Assembly (NCBI RefSeq): GCF_000473065.1
Contig: NZ_AXAZ01000072.1
Location: forward strand, 1-43,475
Length of the DNA stretch: 43,475 bases
Direction: 5' to 3'
From: Bradyrhizobium sp. WSM1743
GTDB taxonomy: Bacteria > Pseudomonadota > Alphaproteobacteria > Rhizobiales > Xanthobacteraceae
In this document: piece by piece, positions 17,607 to 26,187 of the stretch
Numbering within the stretch: position 1 is the stretch's first letter
Layout: each line of letters starts with the position of its first letter
Notes under the pieces: model-generated
Told to the model about the DNA's origin: nothing
The model's database searches: none
What the model saw: the letters and a program-made list of their open reading frames with translations, nothing else
Program-made: the position numbers and the translations under genes

Positions 17607-19181
17607 CTAGTACAGGCGGACGATGAAGTCGGTGCCTTCGCCGGTCTCGCCCTGGTTGATGCCCTGGTCGGAGACGATGATCGAGCCGCCTGACGTCAGC
17701 ATCTCGTTGATCTTCGCCATGGTGTCGGCGGGGACCGAGATGCGGTCGAGGGCTTCAGCCGGGCTGTCCGGTGTGATCACCGGTTTTGCGGCGACGGGGA
17801 TCACGGCGGCGCCGCGCTGGCGGCGCGATACGCGGCTGTCGTCCTCGCGTGCCGCGGAACGGACGGAGATGGGCAGTGACACCACCGACCAACGCAGTGC
17901 ATTGGCATCGGCCTTGTCGACTTCGGCGGTGAAGACATGCGTGCCGAGCGGCCTGTCGCCCGCGGCGATCGTGACGGGCACCTCGAACAGCGGCGCAAAA
18001 TTCTGCCGCACGTAGAGCTTGGAATCCTTGCGGCTGATGAACACGGCAATCTGGCCGGCGCGCTTGGGCGTATCAGGCTGTGCCGCCGGCGCAGGATCGG
18101 CAACGCGGTTCTCGTCCTTCTTCGCATCGGGCGAGGGGGCGAGCGCCGGTGCAGCGGCCTGTGCATTGGGCGTCTTCGCGGAGTCCACCGCCTCCGTCTT
18201 GGCCGGCTCGGTCTTGACGGCCTCGACCTTGTCGGCGGGCTTATCGTCGTTCGCTCGCTTGGCCGCGTCTTCCGACTGGGGCTTGGCCGTGTCAGATGCC
18301 TCGGCCGTCTTGGCCTTGTCGGCCGGTGCAGCGGCTTCCTCGCGCGCAGGCGCGTTGCCGGTGGTCACATCCGACATCACGGCGTGGCCGACGGAGGCGC
18401 GCAGTTCGAGCACGCTGTCGGCGCTGGCCGTCTTGGTCTCGACCGGCTTGGTTTCGGCGGCGCCCCTGTCGGCCTTGTCGCCGGCATTGATCTGCGGCTC
18501 GAGGCTCGCCGCGGGCAGCGGCGGCACGCGCATGGAGGCGAGCAGGGGATGGGAGAAGCTTTGCGGTGACATCTGGCCGGGCGCCACGATCACGCGCGCG
18601 CCCATCTTGGTCCAGTTCCACATCTTCGTCGCGAACGCCATCGGCATGCGGATGCAGCCATGCGAGGCGGGATAGCCAGGCAGCACGCCGGCATGCATGG
18701 CGACGCCGGACCAGGTGATCCGCTGCATGTACGGCATCGGCGCGCCGCTATAGATGTTGGAGTGGTGGAATTTGTGCTTCTGGATGACGCTGAACACACC
18801 CATCGGCGTCGAGTGGCCCTTCATGCCGGTCGACACAGGAGATTCCGCGAACACGCCTTTGCTGTCGTAGACCGTGACCTTCTGCCGGTCGATCGAGACG
18901 ACGATGACGAGCGGTCCTTGCGGCTTGGTGCCGGCTTCCTTCTCGACGACGCTTTCTTTCTTGCTTGCCGCGCCACGCTTTTGCGGCTTCTGGCGCGGTA
19001 TTTCGGGAAGCCGATCCTGCCGGGCGTAATAGGACCCGTCGGAATAGTCCGTCCAATAATAAAACGCTGCGTCTGCCGGGCTGGTCGCGCCGATCGCACC
19101 CGCCGCCGTCAAAATGGCGACCTGCCAACGCCGCGCCGGCTTGGCGGAAGACCCGTTCACGCTGTTCATCCTCGAATCCAT
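17607..19181 (-). CDS. L,D-transpeptidase (YkuD) with a long charged linker and second C-terminal region
   Basis: A 524-residue exported enzyme. After a signal segment (VAILTAAGAIGATSPADA, residues 20-38), the YkuD domain spans about 90-205 and holds the complete catalytic motif HAGVLPGYPASHGCIRMP. Such enzymes form 3-3 peptidoglycan cross-links or attach proteins to peptidoglycan. Residues 215-390 are a low-complexity Ala/Lys/Asp/Glu/Pro linker. The C-terminal part restarts with IAVFISRKDSKLYVRQNF, VPVTIAAGDRPLGTHVFTAE, which resembles the beginning of a second YkuD domain but lacks the HxGxxxxx...SHGC site. Divergent from creA across 19182-19377. Confidence 0.9.
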   Translation of the reverse strand: MDSRMNSVNGSSAKPARRWQVAILTAAGAIGATSPADAAFYYWTDYSDGSYYARQDRLPEIPRQKPQKRGAASKKESVVEKEAGTKPQGPLVIVVSIDRQKVTVYDSKGVFAESPVSTGMKGHSTPMGVFSVIQKHKFHHSNIYSGAPMPYMQRITWSGVAMHAGVLPGYPASHGCIRMPMAFATKMWNWTKMGARVIVAPGQMSPQSFSHPLLASMRVPPLPAASLEPQINAGDKADRGAAETKPVETKTASADSVLELRASVGHAVMSDVTTGNAPAREEAAAPADKAKTAEASDTAKPQSEDAAKRANDDKPADKVEAVKTEPAKTEAVDSAKTPNAQAAAPALAPSPDAKKDENRVADPAPAAQPDTPKRAGQIAVFISRKDSKLYVRQNFAPLFEVPVTIAAGDRPLGTHVFTAEVDKADANALRWSVVSLPISVRSAAREDDSRVSRRQRGAAVIPVAAKPVITPDSPAEALDRISVPADTMAKINEMLTSGGSIIVSDQGINQGETGEGTDFIVRLY

Positions 19182-19377
19182 AATCCAAATCAGACGTTAG
19201 TCTCGCAAAGGGGATACGCGTTCACCAGCGGAGCGGTTCTGCCGTCAGTTACTTTTGTTCAAGACGTAGCAAAAAAGCCTCACGGAGCGGTAAACGGCGG
19301 CCGCGCCCGACGGTCCGTCGCCTTCCTGATCGTCGCTTGCGTTCCTACATTGCGGGGACTTGTTACCGGAGAACTTC

Positions 19378-19926
19378 ATGTCATCTCGTTTCCCCGGTCT
19401 TTCCAGCATCCGCTTGAAAGACCTTGCTTTATTCCTCCTGGCTCTGGCCGCGCCAATGGCGTCAGCATCGGCCGCCGATGAGCCCGATCTGATCTTCCGC
19501 CGCTCCACCGTGTTCAAATGGATGAGCCCGAACGACAAACTCGCGACCTATGGTCTCGACGATCCTGAAGTCGAGGGCGTCGCCTGTCATTTCACGGTGC
19601 CGGAGAAGGGTGGCTTCAAGGGCTGGCTCGGCCTTGCCGAGGAGGTCTCGGACATCTCGCTGGCCTGTCGCCAGGTCGGCCCGATCAAGTTCAAGCACAA
19701 GATGGAGCAGGGCGACGACATGTTCCGCCAGCGCCGGTCGCTGTTCTTCAAGAAGATGCAGATCGTCCGCGGCTGCGACGCCAAGCGCAACGTGCTGGTC
19801 TACATGGTCTATTCGGACAAGCTGATCGAAGGCTCGCCCAAGAACTCGACCTCGACCGTGCCGATCATGCCGTGGGGACTGGCGGACGCCAACGTCCAGA
19901 AGTGCGGCGAGTTCTTCACGCAGTGA
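19378..19926 (+). CDS. creA: CreA family protein
   Basis: A 182-residue exported protein. ATG at 19378 with the Shine-Dalgarno GGAGAA is preferred over an in-frame TTG at 19360. A signal peptide (LKDLALFLLALAAPMASASAA) precedes the CreA domain: DPEVEGVACHFT near residue 65, then ISLACRQVGPI and FKKMQIVRGCDAKRNVLVYMVYSDKL, with conserved cysteines. The biochemical role of CreA proteins is unknown. It stands alone. Confidence 0.9.
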   Translation: MSSRFPGLSSIRLKDLALFLLALAAPMASASAADEPDLIFRRSTVFKWMSPNDKLATYGLDDPEVEGVACHFTVPEKGGFKGWLGLAEEVSDISLACRQVGPIKFKHKMEQGDDMFRQRRSLFFKKMQIVRGCDAKRNVLVYMVYSDKLIEGSPKNSTSTVPIMPWGLADANVQKCGEFFTQ

Positions 19927-19960
19927 CGCGCTTGCGTTCACAGTGACGCACTTGCGTTCA
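19921..19960 (+). repeat. 20-bp tandem duplication over the creA stop codon
   Basis: The 20-base units at 19921-19940 and 19941-19960 (CAGTGACGCGCTTGCGTTCA and CAGTGACGCACTTGCGTTCA) differ at one base, and a partial third unit (CAGTGACG) follows at 19963. The first unit contains the creA TGA. Beyond it, 19971-20417 has no gene I can support. Confidence 0.85.
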
Positions 19961-20417
19961 CTCAGTGACGATCGCGCGGCTTCGCGAGATGCGAACCGGT
20001 CAGCCGCACGAACATCTGCGGCGCGGCCTCGAAGCCGCGGCTCGATTGCAGCGCCATTTCGCCGGCGCTGCCGCGAATGGGTGGTTGGTCTCCGCGGTCC
20101 GTCCGTGGATCCACATCGCGCCGCGTTGCGCGATTTCCCGCCATCATGGTGGCCATCCCTCACGTGAATACGCGCCCGATGATCCGGGCGTCTCGGTTTC
20201 GATGGCTTGGGTCGCTACCGAACCGAACCACTCCCGGTTCGACAGAACCCAGCCCTCGTTTGCCGCCCTGTTCAGCAGAAAAACGTAAAATGCGTGTGAA
20301 GCGCGCGAGGCGGGAGCATGACGGCACCTCTGGAAGGCGCACGTCCGTGCTGGCGCCGGAACTTGGCAGGCCACTTTGACCTGCTGCGAGACCTGTCTGA
20401 AATGACTGGCATTTTCC

Positions 20418-20477
20418 GAGAATTGTTTCGTCCTCTGAATGGGACGAAACAATTCTCACGAAGACGAAACCATTTTC
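20418..20477. promoter_or_regulatory. Perfect inverted repeat plus a third half-site, possible operator
   Basis: GAGAATTGTTTCGTCC (20418-20433) and GGACGAAACAATTCTC (20442-20457) are exact reverse complements around an 8-base centre. A third half-site GACGAAACCATTTTC (20463-20477) matches the right arm (20443-20457) at 13 of 15 bases, exactly 20 bases further on. No T-run follows, which argues against a terminator. It lies about 90 bases upstream of the small secreted-protein gene. A repressor or activator site is a reasonable guess; a mobile repeat is the alternative. Confidence 0.5.
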
Positions 20478-20569
20478 AGCTTTTCGCGCATCACGCACGA
20501 AACCGCCCATGGTTATCAGCGTCACAACGACGACGGCGCACCGCCGGCCACCGAATTGGGACACAGATC

Positions 20570-20734
20570 ATGCGCGCGCTCAGCCTCATCCTTGCTTTCT
20601 GTTTCGTGCTCGCCGGCTCCTCCTTGGCAGGTTCGCCCGACGGCAATCTCCCCGGTGTCGGCACCTTCCAGTACAGCGGCTCGCCCGTCACGGTCCCGGC
20701 CCCGCAGCCGATCATGGTCGCCGCGCGCTTCTGA
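20570..20734 (+). CDS. Small secreted protein, 54 residues
   Basis: ATG at 20570 opens a 54-residue frame: a signal peptide (MRALSLILAFCFVLAGSSLAG) and then a short mature part ending in PVTVPAPQPIMVAARF. I recall similar tiny exported proteins in bradyrhizobia, but no function. It lies 33 bases before another small secreted-protein gene on the same strand, so the two may be co-transcribed from the region containing the 20418-20477 palindrome. Confidence 0.6.
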   Translation: MRALSLILAFCFVLAGSSLAGSPDGNLPGVGTFQYSGSPVTVPAPQPIMVAARF

Positions 20735-20767
20735 CCGCACACAAGAAAACAGCAGGCAAAGCCTATC

Positions 20768-21130
20768 ATGTTGCTTCGTCTCTGCGCCGCAGCGTTCGTG
20801 TCCCTTCTGACGATCAGTTCCGTTCAGGCGCAAGTGCGCGCACCCTCCAGGCTACCCGATCCCCGCAGCGAATTCGTGCGCCAGTGCGCGCCGCGCATGC
20901 TCGGGCGCTGGGAGCATCCGGAGGAGGTCTGCGGCTGTCTGCACGATCACGCCGCCGCGGCGGTCGAGGACCGCGATCTGCGCGAAGCGTTGCTGCGCGG
21001 CATCAGCGAGACCGGCGTGCCCACCATCGAGACCGATTGGGTGCCGGCCTCCAAGCAGGGCGAGATCGGCCCGACCTTCACCAAGATCGCCAAACCGACC
21101 CTGCAGTGCATGTTCGATCCGGCGAAGTAG
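20768..21130 (+). CDS. Small secreted Cys-containing protein of unknown function
   Basis: A 120-residue protein with a signal peptide (MLLRLCAAAFVSLLTISSVQAQ). The mature part has four cysteines (VRQCAPRML, EEVCGCLHD, LQCMFDP), which suggests disulfide bonding in the periplasm. No family recognised. It follows the 54-residue secreted protein gene and converges with the small protein gene at 21143. Confidence 0.75.
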   Translation: MLLRLCAAAFVSLLTISSVQAQVRAPSRLPDPRSEFVRQCAPRMLGRWEHPEEVCGCLHDHAAAAVEDRDLREALLRGISETGVPTIETDWVPASKQGEIGPTFTKIAKPTLQCMFDPAK

Positions 21131-21142
21131 CTTCTCAGATCA

Positions 21143-21388
21143 TTATTTCGATTTCGGCCCGAGCCGCGGCACGCAGGAACTCGTGCGCGAGACTCCCTTG
21201 TCGGTCATCTTCGCGCCGCGCACTTCCTTGACCTGGCCGGCGGGGCAGGTTCCGTCATCCACGAGCACACGCTGGCCGAGCTTCAGATCGACGATGTCCT
21301 GCTCGCGTCCGATGGTGGCTGCGCGTGCCGTCGAGGCAAGCGCGATGGAGATCAGCAGCAAGAGGCAGGTCGCGTGGCGCAGCAGCAT
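21143..21388 (-). CDS. Small secreted protein, DUF6719-like
   Basis: An 81-residue protein from ATG 21388 (an upstream in-frame start at 21406 adds MPGPHI). A signal peptide (LRHATCLLLLISIALASTARA) is followed by LKLGQRVLVDDGTCPAGQVKEVRGAKM and a C-terminal RTSSCVPR. I associate the LGQRVLVDDGTCPAGQ pattern with a small alphaproteobacterial family that I believe is DUF6719, unverified. The two cysteines could form one disulfide. No function known. Confidence 0.75.
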   Translation of the reverse strand: MLLRHATCLLLLISIALASTARAATIGREQDIVDLKLGQRVLVDDGTCPAGQVKEVRGAKMTDKGVSRTSSCVPRLGPKSK

Positions 21389-21455
21389 GATGTGAGGTCC
21401 CGGCATCGATGCCGCAATCTAGGGAGCGGCGGGCGATTCTGATAGTGAAGCTTCG

Positions 21456-22928
21456 TCACGCCCGGCGGGCCGATGTTCCCCTTGCGCCCAACGCGGCGCG
21501 CGATTCCCTCGCGAGACGTTCGGCGGAGGCCACGAGCTGTGGAACCGGGTGCCCGGAAAATCCCAGCACGAAGCCGGGCAGCGGACGCCCGCGCGAATAG
21601 GTGTCGGCCAATAGCCAGCCTTCCGCGCCGGCCGCTTGCTTGGCATGCGCTGCCACCGACAGATCGACCGCAGGATCGAACCGGGCGACAAGATGCAGGC
21701 CTTGTGAGGGCACCGGCACCGAAAGCGCGCCATCGGACGCGACTTCCAGCGAGTCGGCGAGCGCATCGCGCGCCTGGCGATAGAGTTTTCGCACGCGCTT
21801 CAGGTTCGCGGCGAAGGCACCGGAATTGAGCATGTCGGCCACCGCGCCTTCCATCAGCGTACCGGGAAAGCGGTCGAGCGCCGCGCGCGCAGCCGTCACG
21901 TCCGCGATTAGGCGTTCGGGCAGGGCGCAATAACCGATGCGCAGGCCCGGAAACAGCGTCTTGGCAAACGTGCCCAGGTAGATCACGCGCTGGAGGCGAT
22001 CGATGCCGGCGAGCGACATCAGCGGTGCGCCGTCATAGCGGAATTCGCTGTCGTAATCGTCCTCGAGCACGAATGCGCCGACTTGTCTCGCCCAGTCCAG
22101 CAGCTCGAGCCGCCGCGGCATCGACATCTGCACGCCCAGCGGAAACTGATGCGACGGCGTGACGTAGGCAGCGCGCGCGGACGGCGCTGCGACGCGGCCT
22201 TTGGCGACACGCATCCCGTGCTCGTCGACGGGGACAGGCACGGCGTGATAGCCGCAGTGCGCGATGGTTTTTCGCGCGGCGGGATAGCCTGGGTCCTCGC
22301 ACCAGACCTGGTCGTTGGATTTCAAGATCGCGCTCAGAACGATGCGCAGCGCGTGCAGCGTGCCCGACGTCAGCATGATCTGATCGGGGTCGCAACGCAG
22401 ACCCCGCGCCGACAACAGATGGTCGGCGATCGCCACACGCAGCTCGCGGCTGCCGCGAGGGTCGCCATAATGCAGGTGCTCGGACCCGAATGCGCGCAGG
22501 CGGCGGCCGACGAAAGCCCGAAATCGCTGTACGGCGCGTTCGTCGACATGCGTGCAGCCGAGTGCGAACGCGCCTCGCCCAGGCGTTTCGACAACCACCT
22601 TCGGCTTGCTCGGCTCGCCGGCCCCCCTCGCCGGGATACGTGCGGCGACGAACGTTCCGGAGCCGACGGTTGCATCGGCAAAGCCGTCGGCGATCAGGCG
22701 TTCATAGGCGGTGACGACGGCATTGCGCCGGAAGCCAGTCTGCCTGGCCAGCGTCCGCGATGGCGGCAGCGGCTCGCCGGGCTTGACGAGGCCGGAGACG
22801 ATCATCTCGCACAGCGCCTGGTACAGCTGGTGCGCCGCGGAGGCGCCTGGAGTGATGTGTGCCCCGGTAAGATCGAGCGGCAGCTCGGCCTTGGCGGGCG
22901 CCGGAGAATTGGTCGGAATTTTTTGCAT
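21456..22928 (-). CDS. MocR-type GntR regulator with aminotransferase domain
   Basis: A 490-residue PLP-dependent transcription regulator. The frame is open far upstream, but ATG 22928 matches the expected start. The N-terminal winged helix (residues about 30-90) shows SGLVKPGEPLPPSRTLARQTG and RNAVVTAYERLIADGF. The C-terminal type I aminotransferase fold runs from about 115 to 480, with the PLP lysine in TFAKTLFPGLRIGY. Members often control vitamin B6, GABA or amino-acid genes. Here the divergent neighbour, 75 bases away, is a pyridoxamine 5'-phosphate oxidase-fold protein, so it is the likely target. Confidence 0.93.
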   Translation of the reverse strand: MQKIPTNSPAPAKAELPLDLTGAHITPGASAAHQLYQALCEMIVSGLVKPGEPLPPSRTLARQTGFRRNAVVTAYERLIADGFADATVGSGTFVAARIPARGAGEPSKPKVVVETPGRGAFALGCTHVDERAVQRFRAFVGRRLRAFGSEHLHYGDPRGSRELRVAIADHLLSARGLRCDPDQIMLTSGTLHALRIVLSAILKSNDQVWCEDPGYPAARKTIAHCGYHAVPVPVDEHGMRVAKGRVAAPSARAAYVTPSHQFPLGVQMSMPRRLELLDWARQVGAFVLEDDYDSEFRYDGAPLMSLAGIDRLQRVIYLGTFAKTLFPGLRIGYCALPERLIADVTAARAALDRFPGTLMEGAVADMLNSGAFAANLKRVRKLYRQARDALADSLEVASDGALSVPVPSQGLHLVARFDPAVDLSVAAHAKQAAGAEGWLLADTYSRGRPLPGFVLGFSGHPVPQLVASAERLARESRAALGARGTSARRA

Positions 22929-22945
22929 GGAATTGGCACTATCGC

Positions 22946-22984
22946 AGACCAAATCCGCGGCTACAACTGGTCTGGAATTATTCC
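22946..22984. promoter_or_regulatory. Possible MocR operator between the divergent genes
   Basis: In the 75-base gap AGACCA (22946-22951) and TGGTCT (22968-22973) are inverted half-sites, directly followed by the palindrome GGAATTATTCC (22974-22984). MocR/PdxR regulators bind repeats containing CTGGTC-like sequence in such intergenic gaps, so this is a candidate site for both genes. Only pattern evidence. Confidence 0.4.
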
Positions 22985-23003
22985 AATCCGACCAGGAGCG
23001 GCC

Positions 23004-23729
23004 GTGAGCCAGACCGAGATCCCAAATTCCTATCCGACATCGGCGCGCAACCAGGTGAAGCGCCGGCACGACCGCGGCTTCTATGATCACGCTACGGTTC
23101 ATCGCATCCTGGATTCCTCGATGCTGTGCCACGTCTCCTATGTGATCGATGGCCAGCCCTATTGCACGCCGACCTTCTTCTGGCGGGAGGGCACCAAGCT
23201 CTACTGGCACGGATCGAGCGCCAGCCGGATGTTGCGCAACCAGACCAAGGGCGAGCGCGTCTGCCTGACGGTCGCCCATCTCGACAGCCTCGTGCTGGCG
23301 CGCTGCGGCTTCAACCATTCCGCCGACTATCGCGCGGTGATGGCATTCGGCACGGCCTATCTCGTCACCGATCCCGAGGAGAAGGAGCGGGCGGTGATCG
23401 CGATGGTCGATCGCTTCTTCCCGGATCGCACCGCGAGCCTGCGGGCGAGCAGCGCGCAGGAGATCAAGGCAACGTCCTTCGTCGCGATGGAGATCGAGGA
23501 AGCCTCGGCCAAGATCCGTGCCAAGGGTGTCGCAGACGACGACGAGGACTATGCGCTGCCGATCTATGCGGAGCGCATTCCGGTCCGCACCGTGCTCGGC
23601 GCTCCGGAGCCATGCCCGCGCCTGCTCGACGGCGTGAGCCGGCCTGCGACGCTGAATGGCTATTCGGAAGGCCGGCTGCTCGAAGATGCATTGCGGGATG
23701 CATATTTTGTGGAGTACCCGAACGGCTGA
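23004..23729 (+). CDS. Pyridoxamine 5'-phosphate oxidase-fold (flavin-binding) protein
   Basis: A 241-residue protein from GTG 23004, supported by AGGAG at 22994-22998 with 5-base spacing. It has the split-barrel FMN-binding fold: HRILDSSMLCHVSYVIDGQPYCTPTFFWREG, then YWHGSSASRMLR and VCLTVAHLDSLVLAR, typical of the PNPOx-like group with VSYVIDGQPYxxPTxxxR. It lacks the full biosynthetic PdxH signature, so it may be a flavin- or heme-binding member and not true PdxH. Divergent from the MocR gene. Confidence 0.87.
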   Translation: MSQTEIPNSYPTSARNQVKRRHDRGFYDHATVHRILDSSMLCHVSYVIDGQPYCTPTFFWREGTKLYWHGSSASRMLRNQTKGERVCLTVAHLDSLVLARCGFNHSADYRAVMAFGTAYLVTDPEEKERAVIAMVDRFFPDRTASLRASSAQEIKATSFVAMEIEEASAKIRAKGVADDDEDYALPIYAERIPVRTVLGAPEPCPRLLDGVSRPATLNGYSEGRLLEDALRDAYFVEYPNG

Positions 23730-23783
23730 AATCGGCTAGCTTGCGCACTCCTTGGGAGCCATTGGAATGTCTGGAGTTGCCTG

Positions 23784-25061
23784 ATGAATGCCGGAACGCA
23801 GCAGAGGATTCTTGACGCCGTCGACGCCGGCTTCCAAGCCCAGCTTGCAACCACAAGCGATTTCGTCGCGATCCCTTCGACCCGCGGGGCCGAGGGGCCG
23901 TGCCAGGACATGATCGGCGACCTCCTGCGTGAACGCGGCTACGAGGTCGACGACTGGCACATCAATGTCGACGATTTGAAGGATCTGCGCGGCTTCGGCC
24001 CGATCGAGCACGACTTTTCGAAAGCGCGTTCCGTGGTGGGCACTTACCGTCCGCAAACCAATGGCGGCAAATCGCTGATCCTCCAGGGCCACTGCGACGT
24101 GGTGCCGGCAGGTCCGCTGGAATTGTGGGATACCCCGCCGTTCTCACCCGTCATCAAGGACGGGAAGATGTTTGGCCGCGGTGCCTGCGACATGAAGTCG
24201 GGCACGATCGGCGCGCTCTACGCACTCGATGCGATCAAGACCGCGGGCTTCAGGCCGACGGCACGAATCCATTTTCAATCGGTGATCGAGGAGGAGAGCA
24301 CCGGTGTCGGCGCGCTCTCGACGCTTCAGCGCGGCTACCGTGCCGATGCCTGCTTCATTCCCGAGCCGACCGGCGGCAAGATGGTGCGCTCACAGGTCGG
24401 CGTGATCTGGTTTCGTCTGCGCGTGAAGGGGCACCCGACCCATGTTGCCTTTGCCGGCTCCGGCGCGAACGCGATCATGGCGGCGTATCATCTGATCCAA
24501 GCGCTGCAAAAGCTCGAGATCGAATGGAACGAGCGCGCCAAGGCCGATCGCCACTTCAAGACGCTCAACCATCCCATCAACTTCAACGCCGGCATCATCA
24601 AGGGCGGCGACTGGGCCTCGAGCGTGCCTGCCTGGTGCGACGTCGACTGTCGCATTGCCGTATTGCCAGGCTGGTCGATCGCCGATCACCAGCAGGAGAT
24701 CATGGCTTGCGTTGCCGCTGCTTCACGTAACCACCGCTTCCTCGCCAACAATCCGCCGCAGGTCGAATGGTCCGGTTTCCTGTCGGAAGGCTATGAGCTG
24801 ACCGACTCCGCCGCGCCCGAAGCTGCGTTCGGCAAGGCCTTCAACAAGGTCTATGGCGGCGCGGTCGAGGACCTTGTTTTCACCGCGCTGACCGACACGC
24901 GCTTCTACGGCCTCAACCACGGCATTCCGAGTCTGTGTTTTGGCGCGAGTGGAGGCGAGATGCACGGCTTCAACGAGTTCGTCGAGCTCGAGTCGCTGAA
25001 GCAGACGACCAAGGCGATGGCACTGTTCATCGCCGAGTGGTGCGGGGTGGAGAAGGCGTAG
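23784..25061 (+). CDS. M20 family deacylase (ArgE/DapE type)
   Basis: A 425-residue dinuclear zinc hydrolase that cleaves N-acyl amino acids or related amides. Metal and catalytic motifs: LILQGHCDVVP near residue 100, FGRGACDMKSG near 133, the catalytic VIEEESTG near 168 and PEPTGG near 195. The dimerisation insert holds RVKGHPTHVAFAGSGANAI. No signal peptide. The Shine-Dalgarno is GGAG at 23772. It follows the PNPOx-like gene by 54 bases and precedes the kynurenine operon by a palindromic element. The substrate cannot be assigned. Confidence 0.9.
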   Translation: MNAGTQQRILDAVDAGFQAQLATTSDFVAIPSTRGAEGPCQDMIGDLLRERGYEVDDWHINVDDLKDLRGFGPIEHDFSKARSVVGTYRPQTNGGKSLILQGHCDVVPAGPLELWDTPPFSPVIKDGKMFGRGACDMKSGTIGALYALDAIKTAGFRPTARIHFQSVIEEESTGVGALSTLQRGYRADACFIPEPTGGKMVRSQVGVIWFRLRVKGHPTHVAFAGSGANAIMAAYHLIQALQKLEIEWNERAKADRHFKTLNHPINFNAGIIKGGDWASSVPAWCDVDCRIAVLPGWSIADHQQEIMACVAAASRNHRFLANNPPQVEWSGFLSEGYELTDSAAPEAAFGKAFNKVYGGAVEDLVFTALTDTRFYGLNHGIPSLCFGASGGEMHGFNEFVELESLKQTTKAMALFIAEWCGVEKA

Positions 25062-25065
25062 TTTG

Positions 25066-25210
25066 GTGTCCCGGACGCGGTGCAGCGCGCGGACGATGCG
25101 GAGCATCGTCCCGCGTGGTGCTCCGCAGATCGGGGACCCATGTCGCAGCATGCACTGGACCTCGGTTCAGCAGCGCATCGTTGCACGCTGCGCCGCGCCC
25201 GGGGAACGCA
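25066..25210. repeat. Large compound palindrome, copy 2
   Basis: The element begins GTGTCCCGGACGCGGTGCAGC and ends GCGCCGCGCCCGGGGAACGC. It contains GGACGATGC/GCATCGTCC and CAGCAGCGCATCGTTGCACGCTGC stems. It follows the layout of the copies at 8398 and 28249 but is more diverged inside. It starts five bases after the M20 deacylase stop, between two co-directional genes. Confidence 0.7.
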
Positions 25211-25256
25211 CCGGGCCAGACTTCGCCTGCGCAATCTATGGGCTCCTCCCAAATCC

Positions 25257-25268
25257 TTTAAGCTTAAA
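25257..25268. promoter_or_regulatory. Candidate operator upstream of the kynurenine operon
   Basis: TTTAAGCTTAAA is a perfect 12-base palindrome 75 bases upstream of the formamidase ATG. It stands out as an AT-rich patch in GC-rich DNA. Palindromes of this form are bound by MarR-type regulators of aromatic compound genes in relatives (recall). No regulator gene is adjacent to the operon. Confidence 0.4.
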
Positions 25269-25342
25269 AGAAAGACTAGGATGCCGTCCTGACCGGTGGC
25301 AGACTAGCGTTGGGTTTGCCGGACAAGTCCTCGGGAGCAACG

Positions 25343-26152
25343 ATGCGCGATTGGGATGACGCTTATGCCAATTCGGCCCATATCCCGGGCTCGGACAAGA
25401 TGCCGGCGCTGTGGGCGGAGCGGGCGGCGACCTACCGTGCCGGACTGAAAGCTCTTCGTGCGGACATCGCCTATGGCGCCGGCGAGCGCCAGAAGCTCGA
25501 CCTGATCCTGCCCGACGGCGACAGCAAGGGCCTCGTCGTGTTCGTCCATGGCGGCTACTGGATGCGCTTCGACAAATCGACCTGGACCGATCTCGCCGAA
25601 GGCGCGCGGCATCACGGCTGGACGGTGGCGCTGCCGAGCTACACGCTGACGCCGGCCGCACGCATCTCCGATATCACGGCAGAAATCGCCGCCGCGGTCG
25701 TCAAAGCGGCCGCGCTCGTCTCAGGGCCGATCCGGCTCGCCGGCCATTCCGCCGGCGGCCATCTCGTCACGCGCATGCTGTGCGACGACAGCCCGCTCGA
25801 GCCCGCCGTCCACAACCGCATCGCCGGCACGCTCTCGATCAGCGGCCTGCACGATCTGCGTCCACTCCTGAAGACCGGGATGAATGAGACGCTGCGCATG
25901 ACGATGGCGGAGGCGACGCTGGAAAGCGCGGCGCTGCACCTGCCGCGTGGGCATTCGCCTGTGACCGCCTGGGTCGGCGGCAGCGAGCGGCCCGAATTCA
26001 TCCGCCAGTCCGATCTGATGGCCAATATCTGGACGGGCTTCGACGTGCCGACGCACCTCGTCATCGAGCCCGGCCTCAACCATTTTACCGTGATCGACGG
26101 GCTGAAGGACCCGTCCTCACCGATCACCGCCCGCCTGATCGGCCTCGACTGA
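25343..26152 (+). CDS. Alpha/beta-hydrolase kynurenine formamidase
   Basis: A 269-residue serine hydrolase from ATG 25343 with a GGGAG Shine-Dalgarno. The oxyanion motif HGGYW (69-73) and the nucleophile motif GHSAGG (Ser136) are both present, and the catalytic His is probably in PGLNHFTVIDG near the end. HGGxW with GHSAGG marks the eukaryotic-like arylformamidases. It sits directly ahead of tryptophan 2,3-dioxygenase and kynureninase, so hydrolysis of N-formylkynurenine to kynurenine is the expected reaction. It is unrelated to the metal-dependent KynB used by many bacteria. Confidence 0.88.
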   Translation: MRDWDDAYANSAHIPGSDKMPALWAERAATYRAGLKALRADIAYGAGERQKLDLILPDGDSKGLVVFVHGGYWMRFDKSTWTDLAEGARHHGWTVALPSYTLTPAARISDITAEIAAAVVKAAALVSGPIRLAGHSAGGHLVTRMLCDDSPLEPAVHNRIAGTLSISGLHDLRPLLKTGMNETLRMTMAEATLESAALHLPRGHSPVTAWVGGSERPEFIRQSDLMANIWTGFDVPTHLVIEPGLNHFTVIDGLKDPSSPITARLIGLD

Positions 26153-26187
26153 GCAAGCCGGGGCAAGATCGATCGAAAGGACCTGTC

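Noticed and set aside
20160..20564. A 134-codon minus-strand frame in the gap after creA
   Set aside because: It runs through the 20418-20477 palindrome, has no ribosome site and resembles no family.
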